Below are positions 38,340 to 47,929 of a stretch of 64,000 bases of DNA, one piece after another. The notes below the pieces were generated by a model, which was given only the letters and a program-made list of their open reading frames with translations, did no database searches and was not told the DNA's origin. A program made the position numbers and the translations under genes. Source of the stretch: Prolixibacteraceae bacterium (GTDB taxonomy: Bacteria; Bacteroidota; Bacteroidia; Bacteroidales; Prolixibacteraceae); assembly GCA_025210775.1 (NCBI GenBank), contig JAOARB010000016.1, forward strand, positions 1 to 64,000, given 5' to 3'. Within the stretch, counting starts at the first letter, position 1. The number at the start of each line of letters is the position of its first letter.

Positions 38340-38954
38340 TTAAAGGTTATCAAAATCCACGTTCTCATCTACCGTATTGGTCGCTTTCTTTTGGATCTTT
38401 TTCACCTCTTTTTTTGTCTTCTCAATACCTTTTTTAATTGTTTTTTGACTCTTTTCCCACTTCTCTCTTGGATCGATTTCTTCTAACATAGGGAAAACGC
38501 TAGGAGCAAAAAGTTTAATCGGTTTATACAACTTAGAGCTATGTTTCACGTTATAATCCAACAAATCATCAATTGGTTTAAACTTCTCGACCACCACCAA
38601 TAGTAAGCTAAGAATAAAAGAGACTTTAATTAGACTAAATACAGCTCCAGCGATATAATTCACAGAGCCAAGAATCATAATATCAGCCAATCTTGTCATC
38701 AATTTAGCCAACAGGTGCACTCCTAAGATTAACAAAATAAATGTCAAAACAAAAGATACCAAACCGACAAATTCAGAATGCCAATTAAGCTGATCAACCA
38801 AAACACCTTCAGTTAATTCCGAAAGAGAAGCAGCACCAAAAATACCAACAAAAAGAGCTAAGAAAGTCGCAATCTCGACGATAAAACCCTTCTTATACCC
38901 TTGGTAGGTAGCATAAACTAAAAAGACTCCTAATATTGCATCAATTATATTCAT
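38340..38954 (-). CDS. CvpA family membrane protein
   Basis: 204 residues with four membrane segments in the N-terminal 130 residues and the CvpA start MNIIDAILGVFLVYATYQGYKKGFIVEIATFLALFVG. The C-terminal tail is highly charged with lysine repeats (KGIEKTKKEVKKIQKKATN) and probably cytosolic. CvpA in E. coli affects colicin V production and envelope tolerance; its precise role is unsettled. It lies 58 bases upstream of tyrS in the same direction when counted from the frame end, so they may be co-transcribed. Confidence 0.85.
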   Translation of the reverse strand: MNIIDAILGVFLVYATYQGYKKGFIVEIATFLALFVGIFGAASLSELTEGVLVDQLNWHSEFVGLVSFVLTFILLILGVHLLAKLMTRLADIMILGSVNYIAGAVFSLIKVSFILSLLLVVVEKFKPIDDLLDYNVKHSSKLYKPIKLFAPSVFPMLEEIDPREKWEKSQKTIKKGIEKTKKEVKKIQKKATNTVDENVDFDNL

Positions 38955-39052
38955 ACGTCAAAATAAATTCATTAAAAAACAGAACATGTATAGGCACAAA
39001 CCTTACTTTTTTTTAATATCTTTAGAATTATCAACCAATCAGTTATACCCGT

Positions 39053-40570
39053 ATGGCAATACTCCAAACTATTCTAAACTGGTTTAATTCTCGAAGAATT
39101 GAAGAGATCGATCGATATACCCATCATGCAGATGAAATACAAAAACAGTGTTTTCATCATCTAATAGACAAAGCACATAACACCCACTGGGGAGCATTAT
39201 ATGGCTACTCATCCATCACTTCATACGCTCAATTTAAGGAGCGTGTGCCACTACAATGCTACGAAGATATAAAACCTTATGTAGATCGTATAATAAAAGG
39301 AGAAGAGAATGTTTTATGGCCAGGGAAAACACGCTGGTTTGCAAAATCTTCAGGGACCACATCAAGCAAAAGTAAATATATTCCGATTACCAACGATTCA
39401 CTAGAAGAGTGCCATTATAGGGCAGCCAAAGACATCCAGTCCATCTATTTCAGGAACCATCCTGAGAACAATGTCTTTTCAGGCAAGACTTTAACCTTAG
39501 GGGGGAGTCACCGTGTATCTGCTCTCAACCACAAATCGAGTGTAGGGGATCTTTCTGCAATCATGATAGAGAATCTACCATTTTGGACCGATCTCTACAG
39601 GACCCCATCACGCGAGGCAACACTCACAGAAGCATTTGATAAAAAGATTGAGGCAATAATAGAAACCTCCATTCATGAAGATGTAACGGCCTTTGCAGGA
39701 GTCCCATCGTGGTACCTTGTTCTATTTCAAAAGATATTAGAGCAAACGGGAGCAGCAAGCCTAAATGAGATATGGCCCAACCTAGAACTTTTTGTTCATG
39801 GAGGCATCTCCTTTGCGCCCTACAGAGATCAATACAAACGATTGATTCCATCTAGTAAGATGCACTATTTAGAGACCTACAATGCATCAGAAGGGTTCTT
39901 TGCGATTCAAGATGTTTTTTCAAGAGAAGACATGTTACTTATGATTGACCTTGGCATCTTCTATGAGTTCATTCCTATGGATAAATTTAATGGGGTAGAT
40001 TCGGACACAGTCACCCTTGAAGAGGTAGAATTAGGGAAGAATTATGCCATTGTAATCTCCACTAATGGAGGATTATGGAGATACATCATAGGAGACACCA
40101 TCAGATTCTGTTCTACTCATCCTTATCGTATTCAAGTAACCGGTAGAACATCACATTACATCAATGCTTTCGGTGAAGAAATCATTATAGACAATGCCAT
40201 CAAAGCATTAGATAAGGCTTGTCATGTCACCCATGCAGAGATCAAGGATTTTACAGCAGCACCGGTCTTCTTTACTGACAAAGAAAAAGGGAAACATCAG
40301 TGGGCTATAGAGTTTACGAAAATGCCTTCTTCCATTGAATTGTTCACAACACAATTAGACAAAGCACTGCAGGAGGTAAACTCAGATTATGAAGCCAAAA
40401 GGTTTCATAACACGACATTAAACGCACCTGAGGTCTATGTCATAAAAAACAATAGCTTTTTTAGATGGTGTAAAAATAAGGGGAAGATCGGCGGCCAGAA
40501 CAAGATTCCACGCCTTTCTAATAATCGTTTTTTTATTGAAGAGTTGATTTTATTGGAAGAGCAACCTTAA
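39053..40570 (+). CDS. GH3 auxin-responsive promoter family protein
   Basis: 505 residues. GH3 proteins are acyl-acid-adenylating enzymes of the ANL superfamily; in plants they join amino acids to hormones, in Bacteroidota their substrate is unknown. Visible are FAKSSGTTSSKSKYIPIT, the nucleotide-binding loop, VPSWYLVLFQKIL, LETYNASEGFFAIQD with the second ATP motif, and LWRYIIGDTIRF. The name comes from the family, not from an auxin role. The gene has its own start 98 bases from the divergent CvpA gene and is followed by the deoxynucleoside kinase gene. Confidence 0.88.
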   Translation: MAILQTILNWFNSRRIEEIDRYTHHADEIQKQCFHHLIDKAHNTHWGALYGYSSITSYAQFKERVPLQCYEDIKPYVDRIIKGEENVLWPGKTRWFAKSSGTTSSKSKYIPITNDSLEECHYRAAKDIQSIYFRNHPENNVFSGKTLTLGGSHRVSALNHKSSVGDLSAIMIENLPFWTDLYRTPSREATLTEAFDKKIEAIIETSIHEDVTAFAGVPSWYLVLFQKILEQTGAASLNEIWPNLELFVHGGISFAPYRDQYKRLIPSSKMHYLETYNASEGFFAIQDVFSREDMLLMIDLGIFYEFIPMDKFNGVDSDTVTLEEVELGKNYAIVISTNGGLWRYIIGDTIRFCSTHPYRIQVTGRTSHYINAFGEEIIIDNAIKALDKACHVTHAEIKDFTAAPVFFTDKEKGKHQWAIEFTKMPSSIELFTTQLDKALQEVNSDYEAKRFHNTTLNAPEVYVIKNNSFFRWCKNKGKIGGQNKIPRLSNNRFFIEELILLEEQP

Positions 40571-40622
40571 CTATTCAACGAGATTTATATTTTTACAACA
40601 AATTAACTATTTATTTAGAGAT

Positions 40623-41240
40623 ATGCATATTGCCATTGCTGGAAATATAGGTTCCGGGAAAACCACATTAACAGGATTATTAGCGAAACATTACAACTGG
40701 GAAGCTCATTTTGAAGATGCAGATGACAACCCCTATCTAAGCGACTTCTATGACGATATGCACAGATGGTCGTTTAATCTTCAGGTCTATTTCTTGAACA
40801 GTCGTTTCAACCAAGTCTTGGATATTAGAGAGACAGGGAAAACAGTGATTCAAGATAGAACCATTTACGAAGATGCAGAGATCTTTGCTCCCAATCTTCA
40901 CGAGATGGGATTGATGCCATCAAGAGACTTTTCCAATTACAGTTCTCTATTTAAGTTAATGAGTCGTATGGTTCAACCGCCAGATCTATTAATCTATTTA
41001 AGATCATCAATCCCTAATTTGGTTCAACAGATCCAGAAAAGAGGAAGGGATTATGAAAACTCTATCCGTATAGATTATTTGAAGCAGTTAAACGAGAAAT
41101 ACAACACTTGGATTGACAGTTACAATTTAGGTAAATTGTTAATCATTGATGTGGATGATATTGATTTTGCACACAATCCAGAGGATCTAAGTCATATCAT
41201 TGACAAGATAGATGCTCAAATCAATGGATTATTCAAATAA
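40623..41240 (+). CDS. Deoxynucleoside kinase
   Basis: 205 residues with a P loop at the start (IAGNIGSGKTTLTGLLAKH), an acidic substrate-site residue in AHFEDADDNPYLSDFY, the DRS-like motif QDRTIYEDAEIF and the LID arginines in QKRGRDYE. It phosphorylates salvaged deoxynucleosides (dA, dG or dC type; not resolvable here). It starts 52 bases after the GH3 gene and ends at a terminator shared with galE. It complements NrdJ in dNTP supply. Confidence 0.9.
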   Translation: MHIAIAGNIGSGKTTLTGLLAKHYNWEAHFEDADDNPYLSDFYDDMHRWSFNLQVYFLNSRFNQVLDIRETGKTVIQDRTIYEDAEIFAPNLHEMGLMPSRDFSNYSSLFKLMSRMVQPPDLLIYLRSSIPNLVQQIQKRGRDYENSIRIDYLKQLNEKYNTWIDSYNLGKLLIIDVDDIDFAHNPEDLSHIIDKIDAQINGLFK

Positions 41241-41252
41241 AGAATAAAATAC

Positions 41253-41286
41253 AAAACGCTTTAAGAAAAATCTTAAAGCGTTTTTA
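41253..41286. terminator. Terminator shared by dNK and galE
   Basis: AAAACGCTTTAAGA pairs perfectly with TCTTAAAGCGTTTT around a 4-base loop; A run and T run on each side serve both strands. Confidence 0.88.
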
Positions 41287-41306
41287 TTTGAAATCATATG
41301 AAATTA

Positions 41307-42338
41307 TTATTCGATATTACGAATCTTCTTTTCCCAAGTCCAAGCAGAAGCCAAAGTTTCTTCAACACTACTTTCTGCTTTCCATCCTAGTTCCTCATTC
41401 GCAAAAGTTGTATTGGCCCATACCTTCTCGATATCTCCAGCACGACGACCTACAATCTTATAGTTAAGAGGTTTTCCTGTTACTTTCTCAAAAGCTTTAA
41501 CCAATTCCAAAACAGTCAATCCTGTTCCTGTACCGATATTAAAGAATTCAAGAGGTTTCTTATTGTTTTGCTCCATCAAACGACGAATAGCTACTACGTG
41601 TGCTTTCGCAAGATCCACCACATGGATATAATCTCTTACAGGAGTACCATCCACAGTATCATAATCCTCTCCAAAGATGCTTAGCTCCTCGCGAAGACCA
41701 GCTGCTGTTTGAGTGATATATGGAACCAAGTTTTGAGGTACACCTACAGGAAGTTCACCAATCTCTGCAGATGGGTGTGCTCCAATTGGATTAAAATAAC
41801 GCAATGCAATTCCACGAACAGAACCATTGTAAGCAGAAATAGTATCAGCTAAGATTTCTTCACAAATCTGTTTTGTATTACCATAAGGAGAAGTCGCTTC
41901 TTGAACTGGCGCATTCTCAGTCACTGGCAACACTTCAGGTTGTCCGTACACTGTACAAGAAGAAGAGAAAACAATACTTGGTACATCATATTGATCCATT
42001 GCCTCTAGTAGGTTCATCAAAGTCACCAAGTTGTTTCTATAATACAATAATGGTTTTTCAACCGACTCACCCACAGCCTTACTTGCAGCAAAATGAATAA
42101 TTGCTTCAATACCACTATGTTTTTTAAAGAACTCTTGTACTTTATTTCTATCACAAAGATCAAACTCTTCAAAATGGGGACGAATACCAGAAATAGTTTC
42201 AATACGATCTAAAACCTCGATATTCGAATTTGAAAGATTGTCAATAATAAAAACTTCAAAGCCTTCATTTTGTAATTCTACTACTGTGTGTGATCCAATA
42301 TATCCCACACCTCCGGTGACCAATACTTGCTTTTTCAT
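41307..42338 (-). CDS. galE: UDP-glucose 4-epimerase
   Basis: 343 residues of the extended SDR family. NAD-binding GGVGYIGSH (residues 9-17), the catalytic Ser/Thr region SSSCTVYG and the Tyr152-Lys156 pair in SPYGNTKQICEEIL are intact. It interconverts UDP-glucose and UDP-galactose for LPS, polysaccharide or galactose use. A -7-like box TATTTTTG lies on the minus strand at 42373-42380. It is a single-gene unit. Confidence 0.95.
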   Translation of the reverse strand: MKKQVLVTGGVGYIGSHTVVELQNEGFEVFIIDNLSNSNIEVLDRIETISGIRPHFEEFDLCDRNKVQEFFKKHSGIEAIIHFAASKAVGESVEKPLLYYRNNLVTLMNLLEAMDQYDVPSIVFSSSCTVYGQPEVLPVTENAPVQEATSPYGNTKQICEEILADTISAYNGSVRGIALRYFNPIGAHPSAEIGELPVGVPQNLVPYITQTAAGLREELSIFGEDYDTVDGTPVRDYIHVVDLAKAHVVAIRRLMEQNNKKPLEFFNIGTGTGLTVLELVKAFEKVTGKPLNYKIVGRRAGDIEKVWANTTFANEELGWKAESSVEETLASAWTWEKKIRNIE

Positions 42339-42372
42339 TGGTTTAATTTTTTACTTTATATACAGTGAGTTA

Positions 42373-42380
42373 CAAAAATA
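42373..42380 (-). promoter_or_regulatory. Candidate -7 box for galE
   Basis: TATTTTTG on the minus strand matches TAnnTTTG, 35 bases before the galE start; no clear -33 element. Confidence 0.4.
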
Positions 42381-42559
42381 AAGATTTTAGATTGAAGAAA
42401 GGTCATAATTTTTCGTAATGAACCAAGATTTGAATACTTTTGAACAAGAATGCACTTTTTGATGTTTATTAATTTGTTTATATCGATAGTTGTCTAACGA
42501 TAACGAGCAACTATAACACTCAAAATGAAGAAATTAACCTTCTAAAGAATTGTATTGTG

Positions 42560-43438
42560 ATGAAGATGGAAAACATATTCCATAAATGGCTAGAAAATAC
42601 AGATTGTATTATTATCCCAAATATTGGTGCATTAATAGTACAGAATGAGCCTGCAAAATGGGACGCTAAAAGCCACACATTAGAAGCGCCCTTTAGAAGA
42701 ATATCATTCAACAACCATATTCAAAAAGACAATGGTGGATTGACACATCTCATTAGTCAAGAGCTAAAATGTAGCTACGAACAAGCTGCTTTTATGGTTC
42801 AAGACTGGAGCAAATGGTGTTTTAGTGAACTCAAAAAAGGACAGAAGATAGAGCTTTCGGAACTAGGCATCCTCTCTATGGATGGTAGTGGTTATATATC
42901 CATGAAATCCATTGTTCAAAGAGGTATTAATTCTGGACAATTCTTTGGATTAGAAGATCTATATCTTGAACAATCACAAAAAGAGAAAAGAGCAACGCTA
43001 TCGCTAAAGAAAGAGCGTAGCATTAACTATGTTAATAGAATAAGTTGGTCGAAAATCACAGCTGCAGCATCGTTACTATTCTTGCTATGCATTCCTCGCA
43101 TTGTTCCACATTCATCTACGATCTCTTCTGAGGCATCATTGATTCCAACACCAGTAGCTACAACAATAGAGAAGAAAGAGACCATTAAAGAGGTAGTAAA
43201 AGAAGTACAACAGATACAGATTGTCGCAGGATCATTTAGGAATAAAGAGAATGCAAATAAAATTCTCCTACAACTAAACAACATCACCCCTTCTATTTTC
43301 CATATCATTGTAAAAGAGGGAGAGATCTTTCAAGTCTGTTCGGCACAACTTTACCACATCAATAAAGCCAGAGAGACAGTATCTTTGATCCATAAAAGAG
43401 ATTCCAAGATCAGCCTCTGGCTAAAGAAAATAGAATAA
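42560..43438 (+). CDS. CCDC81-type HU-like and SPOR domain membrane protein
   Basis: About 292 residues from ATG 42560. The N-terminus (ENIFHKWLENTDCIIIPNIGALIVQNEPAKWD, then RRISFNNHIQKDNGGLTHLI) fits the bacterial CCDC81 HU-domain pair of Bacteroidota. One membrane segment follows (about residues 163-181, ITAAASLLFLLCIPRIV), then a charged linker and a C-terminal SPOR domain (QIQIVAGSFRNKENANKILLQL) that would bind denuded septal peptidoglycan. This topology puts the HU-like part in the cytoplasm and SPOR in the periplasm, suggesting a division or envelope link. No partner gene is adjacent. Confidence 0.82.
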   Translation: MKMENIFHKWLENTDCIIIPNIGALIVQNEPAKWDAKSHTLEAPFRRISFNNHIQKDNGGLTHLISQELKCSYEQAAFMVQDWSKWCFSELKKGQKIELSELGILSMDGSGYISMKSIVQRGINSGQFFGLEDLYLEQSQKEKRATLSLKKERSINYVNRISWSKITAAASLLFLLCIPRIVPHSSTISSEASLIPTPVATTIEKKETIKEVVKEVQQIQIVAGSFRNKENANKILLQLNNITPSIFHIIVKEGEIFQVCSAQLYHINKARETVSLIHKRDSKISLWLKKIE

Positions 43439-43467
43439 GAAATTAACCATTCAACGATCTATATTAA

Positions 43468-43502
43468 AAAAGGCAACCCCCAAAAGGATTGCCTTTAATT
43501 AT
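43468..43502. terminator. Terminator between the SPOR gene and metG
   Basis: AAAGGCAA pairs with TTGCCTTT, and an inner CC pairs with GG past one mismatch. The A run and T-rich side allow use on both strands. Confidence 0.7.
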
Positions 43503-43520
43503 TTTAATTGGAAGGAGTGA

Positions 43521-45554
43521 TTAACGAATCTCACTACCATTCTTTAATGCAGCATCAGGCGAAACAAAAGATAGTGTTCCATCAGCATTCTCTGCCATAA
43601 GGATCATACCTTGTGATTCGATACCTTTCAATGTTTTTGGTGCCAAGTTAACCAAGATAGAAACTTGTTTTCCAATAATATCTTCAGGCTTATAATACTC
43701 TGCGATACCAGAAACCACCGTACGTGTATCAATTCCTGTATCCACAGTTAATTTCAATAACTTCTTCGTTTTTGCAACTTTAGTTGCTTCTGTAATGGTA
43801 CCTACACGTAGATCCATTTTTGCGAAGTCATCAAATTGAATATTTTCTTTTGCTGGAGTTACTTCAGCTTGTTCAATCTCGTTTGCTTTCTTTGTTTCAA
43901 GAAGTTTATCTACTTGAGCTTGAATTGTTTTGTCTTCAATCTTCTCGAATAACAACTCTGCCTTATTTACTTCATGACCAGCAGGGATAAGATCTAGATC
44001 TCCCAATTGTGACCATTCGAAAGCTTCAACACCTAAGAAACCACGCAACTTCGCAGTAGTTTTAGGCATAAATGGTTCAAAAGCAATTGTCAAGTTAGCA
44101 GTAATCTGCAAACAGATATTCATGATGGTTTCAACACGCTTTTCATCTGTCTTAACCACTTTCCAAGGCTCACTATCTGCAAGATATTTGTTACCCAAAC
44201 GAGCCAATTCCATAGCCTCTTTCAAAGCCTCTCTAAAACGATAGTTCTCGATTGATTTCTCAATTCTAGCACGATACGTTTTAAGTGTCTCAATAATTTC
44301 ATTATCAAAATCTGTAAGATCACCCATTGCAGGAACCACCCCTTTATAATATTTATGAGTCAATACCATCGCACGATTCACGAAGTTACCAAATACCGCA
44401 ACCAACTCATTGTTGTTACGTGCTTGGAAATCTTTCCATGTAAAATCGTTATCTTTAGTCTCAGGTGCATTGGCAGTCAACACATATTTAAGCACATCCT
44501 CTTTCCCAGGGAAGTCTTGAAGATATTCATGCAACCATACAGCCCAGTTACGAGAAGTAGAGATCTTATCCCCTTCAAGGTTCAAGAACTCATTCGATGG
44601 AACGTTTTCAGGAAGAATATAAGAACCATCTGCTTTCAACATAGATGGGAAAATGATACAGTGGAAAACGATATTATCTTTTCCAATAAAGTGTACCATC
44701 TTAGTCTCTTCATCTTTCCAATATTTCTCCCATTCAGGAGTACATTCTTTCGTAGCTGAAATATATCCAATAGGAGCATCAAACCATACATAAAGTACTT
44801 TACCCTCAGCTCCTTCAACAGGAACAGGCACACCCCAATCCAAATCACGAGTAACTGCACGTGGGTGAAGTCCACCGTCTAGCCATGACTTACACTGTCC
44901 GTAAACATTACTTTTCCATTCTTTATGACCTTCAAGGATCCATTCTTTCAACCAATCTTCATATTGATCTAAAGGAAGATACCAGTGTGTTGTTTTCTTA
45001 AGTTCTAGAGGACTTCCACTCAATACAGACTTAGGATTAATCAAATCCGTTGCATTCAAAGAAGAACCACAGCTCTCACATTGGTCTCCATATGCTTTAT
45101 CATTGTTACACTTAGGACAAGTACCTACGATATAACGGTCGGCAAGGAACTGATTAGCCTCTTTGTCGAAATATTGTTCCGTTGTTTTCTCCACAAACTT
45201 ACCTTGTTCATGAAGTGTTTTAAAAAACTCGGAAGCAGTTTCTTTGTGTGTCTCTGTTGTTGTACGAGAATATACATCAAAAGAGATACCAAAATCTTCA
45301 AAAGCAGTTTTAATGATATTGTGGTATTTATCTACAATATCCTGAGGGGTTACACCTTCTTTTTTTGCTTTCAAAGTAATGGGAACACCATGCTCATCTG
45401 ATCCTCCAATAAAAAGTACATCTTGTCCCTGCATTCGTAGATAGCGTGCATAAATATCTGCAGGAACATAAACTCCTGCAAGGTGACCAATATGTACAGG
45501 GCCATTTGCATACGGCAAGGCAGATGTAATCAGTGTTCTCTTAAATTCTTTCAT
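43521..45554 (-). CDS. metG: Methionyl-tRNA synthetase with C-terminal tRNA-binding domain
   Basis: 677 residues. The class I motif is [14 protein letters not shown] and the KMSKS equivalent is KISTS ([11 protein letters not shown]). The connective insertion has a zinc knuckle, [18 protein letters not shown]. The C-terminal OB-fold ([29 protein letters not shown]) is the EMAP-II/Trbp-like tRNA-binding domain that also makes dimers, as in E. coli MetG. It supplies Met-tRNA for start and elongation. A minus-strand TATCTTTG lies upstream at 45644-45651. Confidence 0.96.
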   Translation of the reverse strand: MKEFKRTLITSALPYANGPVHIGHLAGVYVPADIYARYLRMQGQDVLFIGGSDEHGVPITLKAKKEGVTPQDIVDKYHNIIKTAFEDFGISFDVYSRTTTETHKETASEFFKTLHEQGKFVEKTTEQYFDKEANQFLADRYIVGTCPKCNNDKAYGDQCESCGSSLNATDLINPKSVLSGSPLELKKTTHWYLPLDQYEDWLKEWILEGHKEWKSNVYGQCKSWLDGGLHPRAVTRDLDWGVPVPVEGAEGKVLYVWFDAPIGYISATKECTPEWEKYWKDEETKMVHFIGKDNIVFHCIIFPSMLKADGSYILPENVPSNEFLNLEGDKISTSRNWAVWLHEYLQDFPGKEDVLKYVLTANAPETKDNDFTWKDFQARNNNELVAVFGNFVNRAMVLTHKYYKGVVPAMGDLTDFDNEIIETLKTYRARIEKSIENYRFREALKEAMELARLGNKYLADSEPWKVVKTDEKRVETIMNICLQITANLTIAFEPFMPKTTAKLRGFLGVEAFEWSQLGDLDLIPAGHEVNKAELLFEKIEDKTIQAQVDKLLETKKANEIEQAEVTPAKENIQFDDFAKMDLRVGTITEATKVAKTKKLLKLTVDTGIDTRTVVSGIAEYYKPEDIIGKQVSILVNLAPKTLKGIESQGMILMAENADGTLSFVSPDAALKNGSEIR

Positions 45555-45643
45555 CTTCTGCTATCTTATATATATTATTATCGAATAATCTTTTTGGACC
45601 TATGATTGTTTCTTAATTGTAAACATTCGTAGGTAATAAAATA

Positions 45644-45651
45644 CAAAGATA
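45644..45651 (-). promoter_or_regulatory. Candidate -7 box for metG
   Basis: TATCTTTG on the minus strand, an exact TAnnTTTG match, 90 bases before the start. It shares the 182-bp gap with the divergent LD-carboxypeptidase promoter. Confidence 0.45.
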
Positions 45652-45682
45652 ATCAGTCCGATCAAAAAACGATAGATTTCTC

Positions 45683-45690
45683 TATTTTTG
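45683..45690 (+). promoter_or_regulatory. Candidate -7 box for the LD-carboxypeptidase gene
   Basis: TATTTTTG on the plus strand, 47 bases before the start; exact match to TAnnTTTG. Confidence 0.45.
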
Positions 45691-45736
45691 CGACTACTGT
45701 TTAACAAAGAATCTACTTAAAAAAGAATCTATTATC

Positions 45737-46639
45737 ATGTTTTTCCCAACTTCATTAAAAAAGAATGACCTTATTTTGGTTATAGCTCCTGCGGGGGTTG
45801 TCACCCCATGTCAGCTAACCAAAGGGCTCGAACTTCTAAAACAAAAAGGATATGAAGTTATCTTAGGGAAGAATCTATACCACAGCTATGGGCCCTTTGC
45901 AGGAACCGACAAAGAGAGAGCCGAAGATCTTCAATGGGCCTTAAATCATCCCAAAGCAAAAGCAATATGGATGGCAAGAGGAGGATATGGGTCCGCAAGA
46001 GTCGTAGACCAAGTATCATGGGAATTATTCCAACAAAATCCCAAATGGATTATAGGCTTTAGTGACATCACTGTTTTTCACCAAAAATGTCAACATCTAG
46101 GTATAGCATCGATGCACGGTCCTATGGTGGCACAGATGAAAGAAGACATCCCCACATTTGAAAATTGCATCGACCATCTAGAAGGGAAACACACAACGTT
46201 AAAATGGAATAGCAGCCTCTCTCTTTCTGAGAATAAAGTTACTGGAAAGCTCACCGGAGGCAATCTTTCGATCATATCATCTCTACGATCAACCCCATTA
46301 GATCTTATTTTTGACGACCAAATACTATTTATCGAAGATATCGATGAATTCCACTATAACATTGATAGGATGTTAATCAATATGGTTCTAGCAGGAGATT
46401 TTGCAAAACTTAAAGGGATCATTGTAGGAGCATTTACACAAGTAAAAGAGGGAGAGAATCCCATGCCATTCGATTTCAAAGAAACCATTATAGAGCTAAC
46501 CCAGAAATACAATATTCCTGCCTTCTTTGATGCTCCCATCGGACATATCAACGAAAATCATCCTGTTATATTAGGATCAGAGGTAACCATCCAATCACAA
46601 AAAGGAGAAGTGACCTTAAGCTACAACCAGAAAGAATAA
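45737..46639 (+). CDS. LD-carboxypeptidase (peptidase family S66)
   Basis: 300 residues. LdcA-type enzymes remove the terminal D-alanine from murein tetrapeptides during peptidoglycan recycling in the cytoplasm. The nucleophile is Ser109 in IIGFSDITVFHQK; the charge-relay Glu is in LFIEDIDEFHYNIDRML and the His in APIGHINENHP. IAPAGVVTP and MARGGYGSARVVD are the other family blocks. No signal peptide. The yraN-type gene follows after 35 bases. Confidence 0.93.
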   Translation: MFFPTSLKKNDLILVIAPAGVVTPCQLTKGLELLKQKGYEVILGKNLYHSYGPFAGTDKERAEDLQWALNHPKAKAIWMARGGYGSARVVDQVSWELFQQNPKWIIGFSDITVFHQKCQHLGIASMHGPMVAQMKEDIPTFENCIDHLEGKHTTLKWNSSLSLSENKVTGKLTGGNLSIISSLRSTPLDLIFDDQILFIEDIDEFHYNIDRMLINMVLAGDFAKLKGIIVGAFTQVKEGENPMPFDFKETIIELTQKYNIPAFFDAPIGHINENHPVILGSEVTIQSQKGEVTLSYNQKE

Positions 46640-46674
46640 ACAATAAGTTATACTGCTCTGTTTTAAAAATAAAA

Positions 46675-47046
46675 ATGCTTCTCAAAACAGAAAAAGACAA
46701 AGGCAAAGAAGGAGAAAAACTCGCAGCAGAATATCTTAGAGAACAAGGCTATACCATTCTTTATTGTAATTGGATTGGCAATCACAAAGAATTAGATATA
46801 GTCTGTACCAAAGACAACCAACTCGTTGTCGTAGAAGTAAAAAATAGAGAGTCATGGAACCACCTAGACATTAGAGAACTTATACCACCATCAAAGATTA
46901 AAAACATCATTGATGGAACAGAGCTCTTTATTGCAGAAAAGAACCCGCAAAAAGAAGTACGGTTTGATGTTATCATCGTCAACACAATGAAATCACCCCC
47001 CAACATTCAACATATAGTCTCTGCTTTTAATGCTCTCGATTATTAA
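46675..47046 (+). CDS. YraN-family (UPF0102) nuclease-fold protein
   Basis: 123 residues with the PD-(D/E)xK-like core of UPF0102: GKEGEKLAAEYLREQGYTIL, then NHKELDIVCTKDNQLVVVEVKNRE, with the E-D-ExK set in order. The function is unproven; a Holliday-junction resolvase-like or DNA repair role is often suggested from the fold. It probably shares a transcript with the LD-carboxypeptidase gene. The last 4 bases overlap the end of the convergent receiver gene. Confidence 0.85.
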   Translation: MLLKTEKDKGKEGEKLAAEYLREQGYTILYCNWIGNHKELDIVCTKDNQLVVVEVKNRESWNHLDIRELIPPSKIKNIIDGTELFIAEKNPQKEVRFDVIIVNTMKSPPNIQHIVSAFNALDY

Positions 47047-47429
47047 TTTGTCGGGAGCAAAGCTCTCACCTCTCTAAAAAAACGTTCTCGTCTAAAAGGT
47101 TTTGAAATATACCCAACAAAAAAGCCACTATCAACACACTCCTGTATCTCTTCAGACTCTAAAGCTGTTTGAATACAAACTCGAGTTTGTGGGTAACGTT
47201 TTTTAATCTCTTCTGTCACTTCAATACCTGTTTTGTCAGGTAGTTTATAATCCATAAGAACAAGATCAAAAGAACATTTCTCTATTTCCAATAACACCTC
47301 ACTACTAGAAGAAGCTACGACAGAATCTATTTCCATCTCTTTTAAATACCTCTTCATCAACATAGAATTTATGGGTTCATCATCGACTACTAAAACACAA
47401 TAGCGTCCGTCAAAACAATCCTTATCCAT
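47043..47429 (-). CDS. Stand-alone response regulator receiver protein
   Basis: 128 residues, receiver domain only. Acidic pocket Asp16-Asp17 (LVVDDEP), phospho-acceptor Asp60 (LVLMDYKLP), Thr/Ala switch region IQTALES and Lys110 (YISKPF). There is no output domain, so it would work by protein contact, for example in a phosphorelay. It is isolated, and no kinase is adjacent; the nearest in the window is the orphan kinase at 20 kb. Confidence 0.88.
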   Translation of the reverse strand: MDKDCFDGRYCVLVVDDEPINSMLMKRYLKEMEIDSVVASSSSEVLLEIEKCSFDLVLMDYKLPDKTGIEVTEEIKKRYPQTRVCIQTALESEEIQECVDSGFFVGYISKPFRRERFFREVRALLPTN

Positions 47430-47569
47430 CTTATGCTCGCAATTTAAATTACATACTTCAAAAATACGTTAAAAAAGTCTATTTTGGATACCATATCAAA
47501 AAGCATCTCATATTTGTTAAATAATTCATTACTTTGTATCGAAGTAAGAACCACTGTTTTTTTACCATT

Positions 47570-47929
47570 ATGAACATTGAACAGATTAGAGATTATTGCC
47601 TTAAGCTAGGTCCTGTAACCGAAAGTTTTCCTTTTGATGACACGACATTGGTTTTTAAAGTTCACAACAAAATGTTTGCTTTAATCACCTTAAAAGGTCC
47701 CATCCGTATCAACTTAAAATGCGATCCAGAATATGCGATTACTCTAAGAGAAGAGTACGATTTTGTGATCCCAGGGTACCATATGAACAAAAAACATTGG
47801 AACACTCTTTGCGATATTGAAACTATTCCATCCAATCTAATAGAACAATGGATAAAAGACTCCTACCAACTCGTTTGGAATAGCCTACCGAAGAAAACAC
47901 GTTTAATATCTGAAAATAAAAAAGTATGA
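47570..47929 (+). CDS. MmcQ/YjbR family protein
   Basis: About 119 residues from ATG 47570 (MNIEQIRDYCLKLG); the frame opens at a TTG at 47534, but the ATG matches the family. YjbR features: VTESFPFDDTTLVFKVHNKMFALI, INLKCDPEYAITLREEYDFVIPGYHMNKKHW and LIEQWIKDSYQLV. The fold resembles a DNA-binding domain, but the role is unknown. Its stop overlaps the next start by 4 bases (ATGA), so it is coupled to the C1 peptidase gene. Confidence 0.85.
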   Translation: MNIEQIRDYCLKLGPVTESFPFDDTTLVFKVHNKMFALITLKGPIRINLKCDPEYAITLREEYDFVIPGYHMNKKHWNTLCDIETIPSNLIEQWIKDSYQLVWNSLPKKTRLISENKKV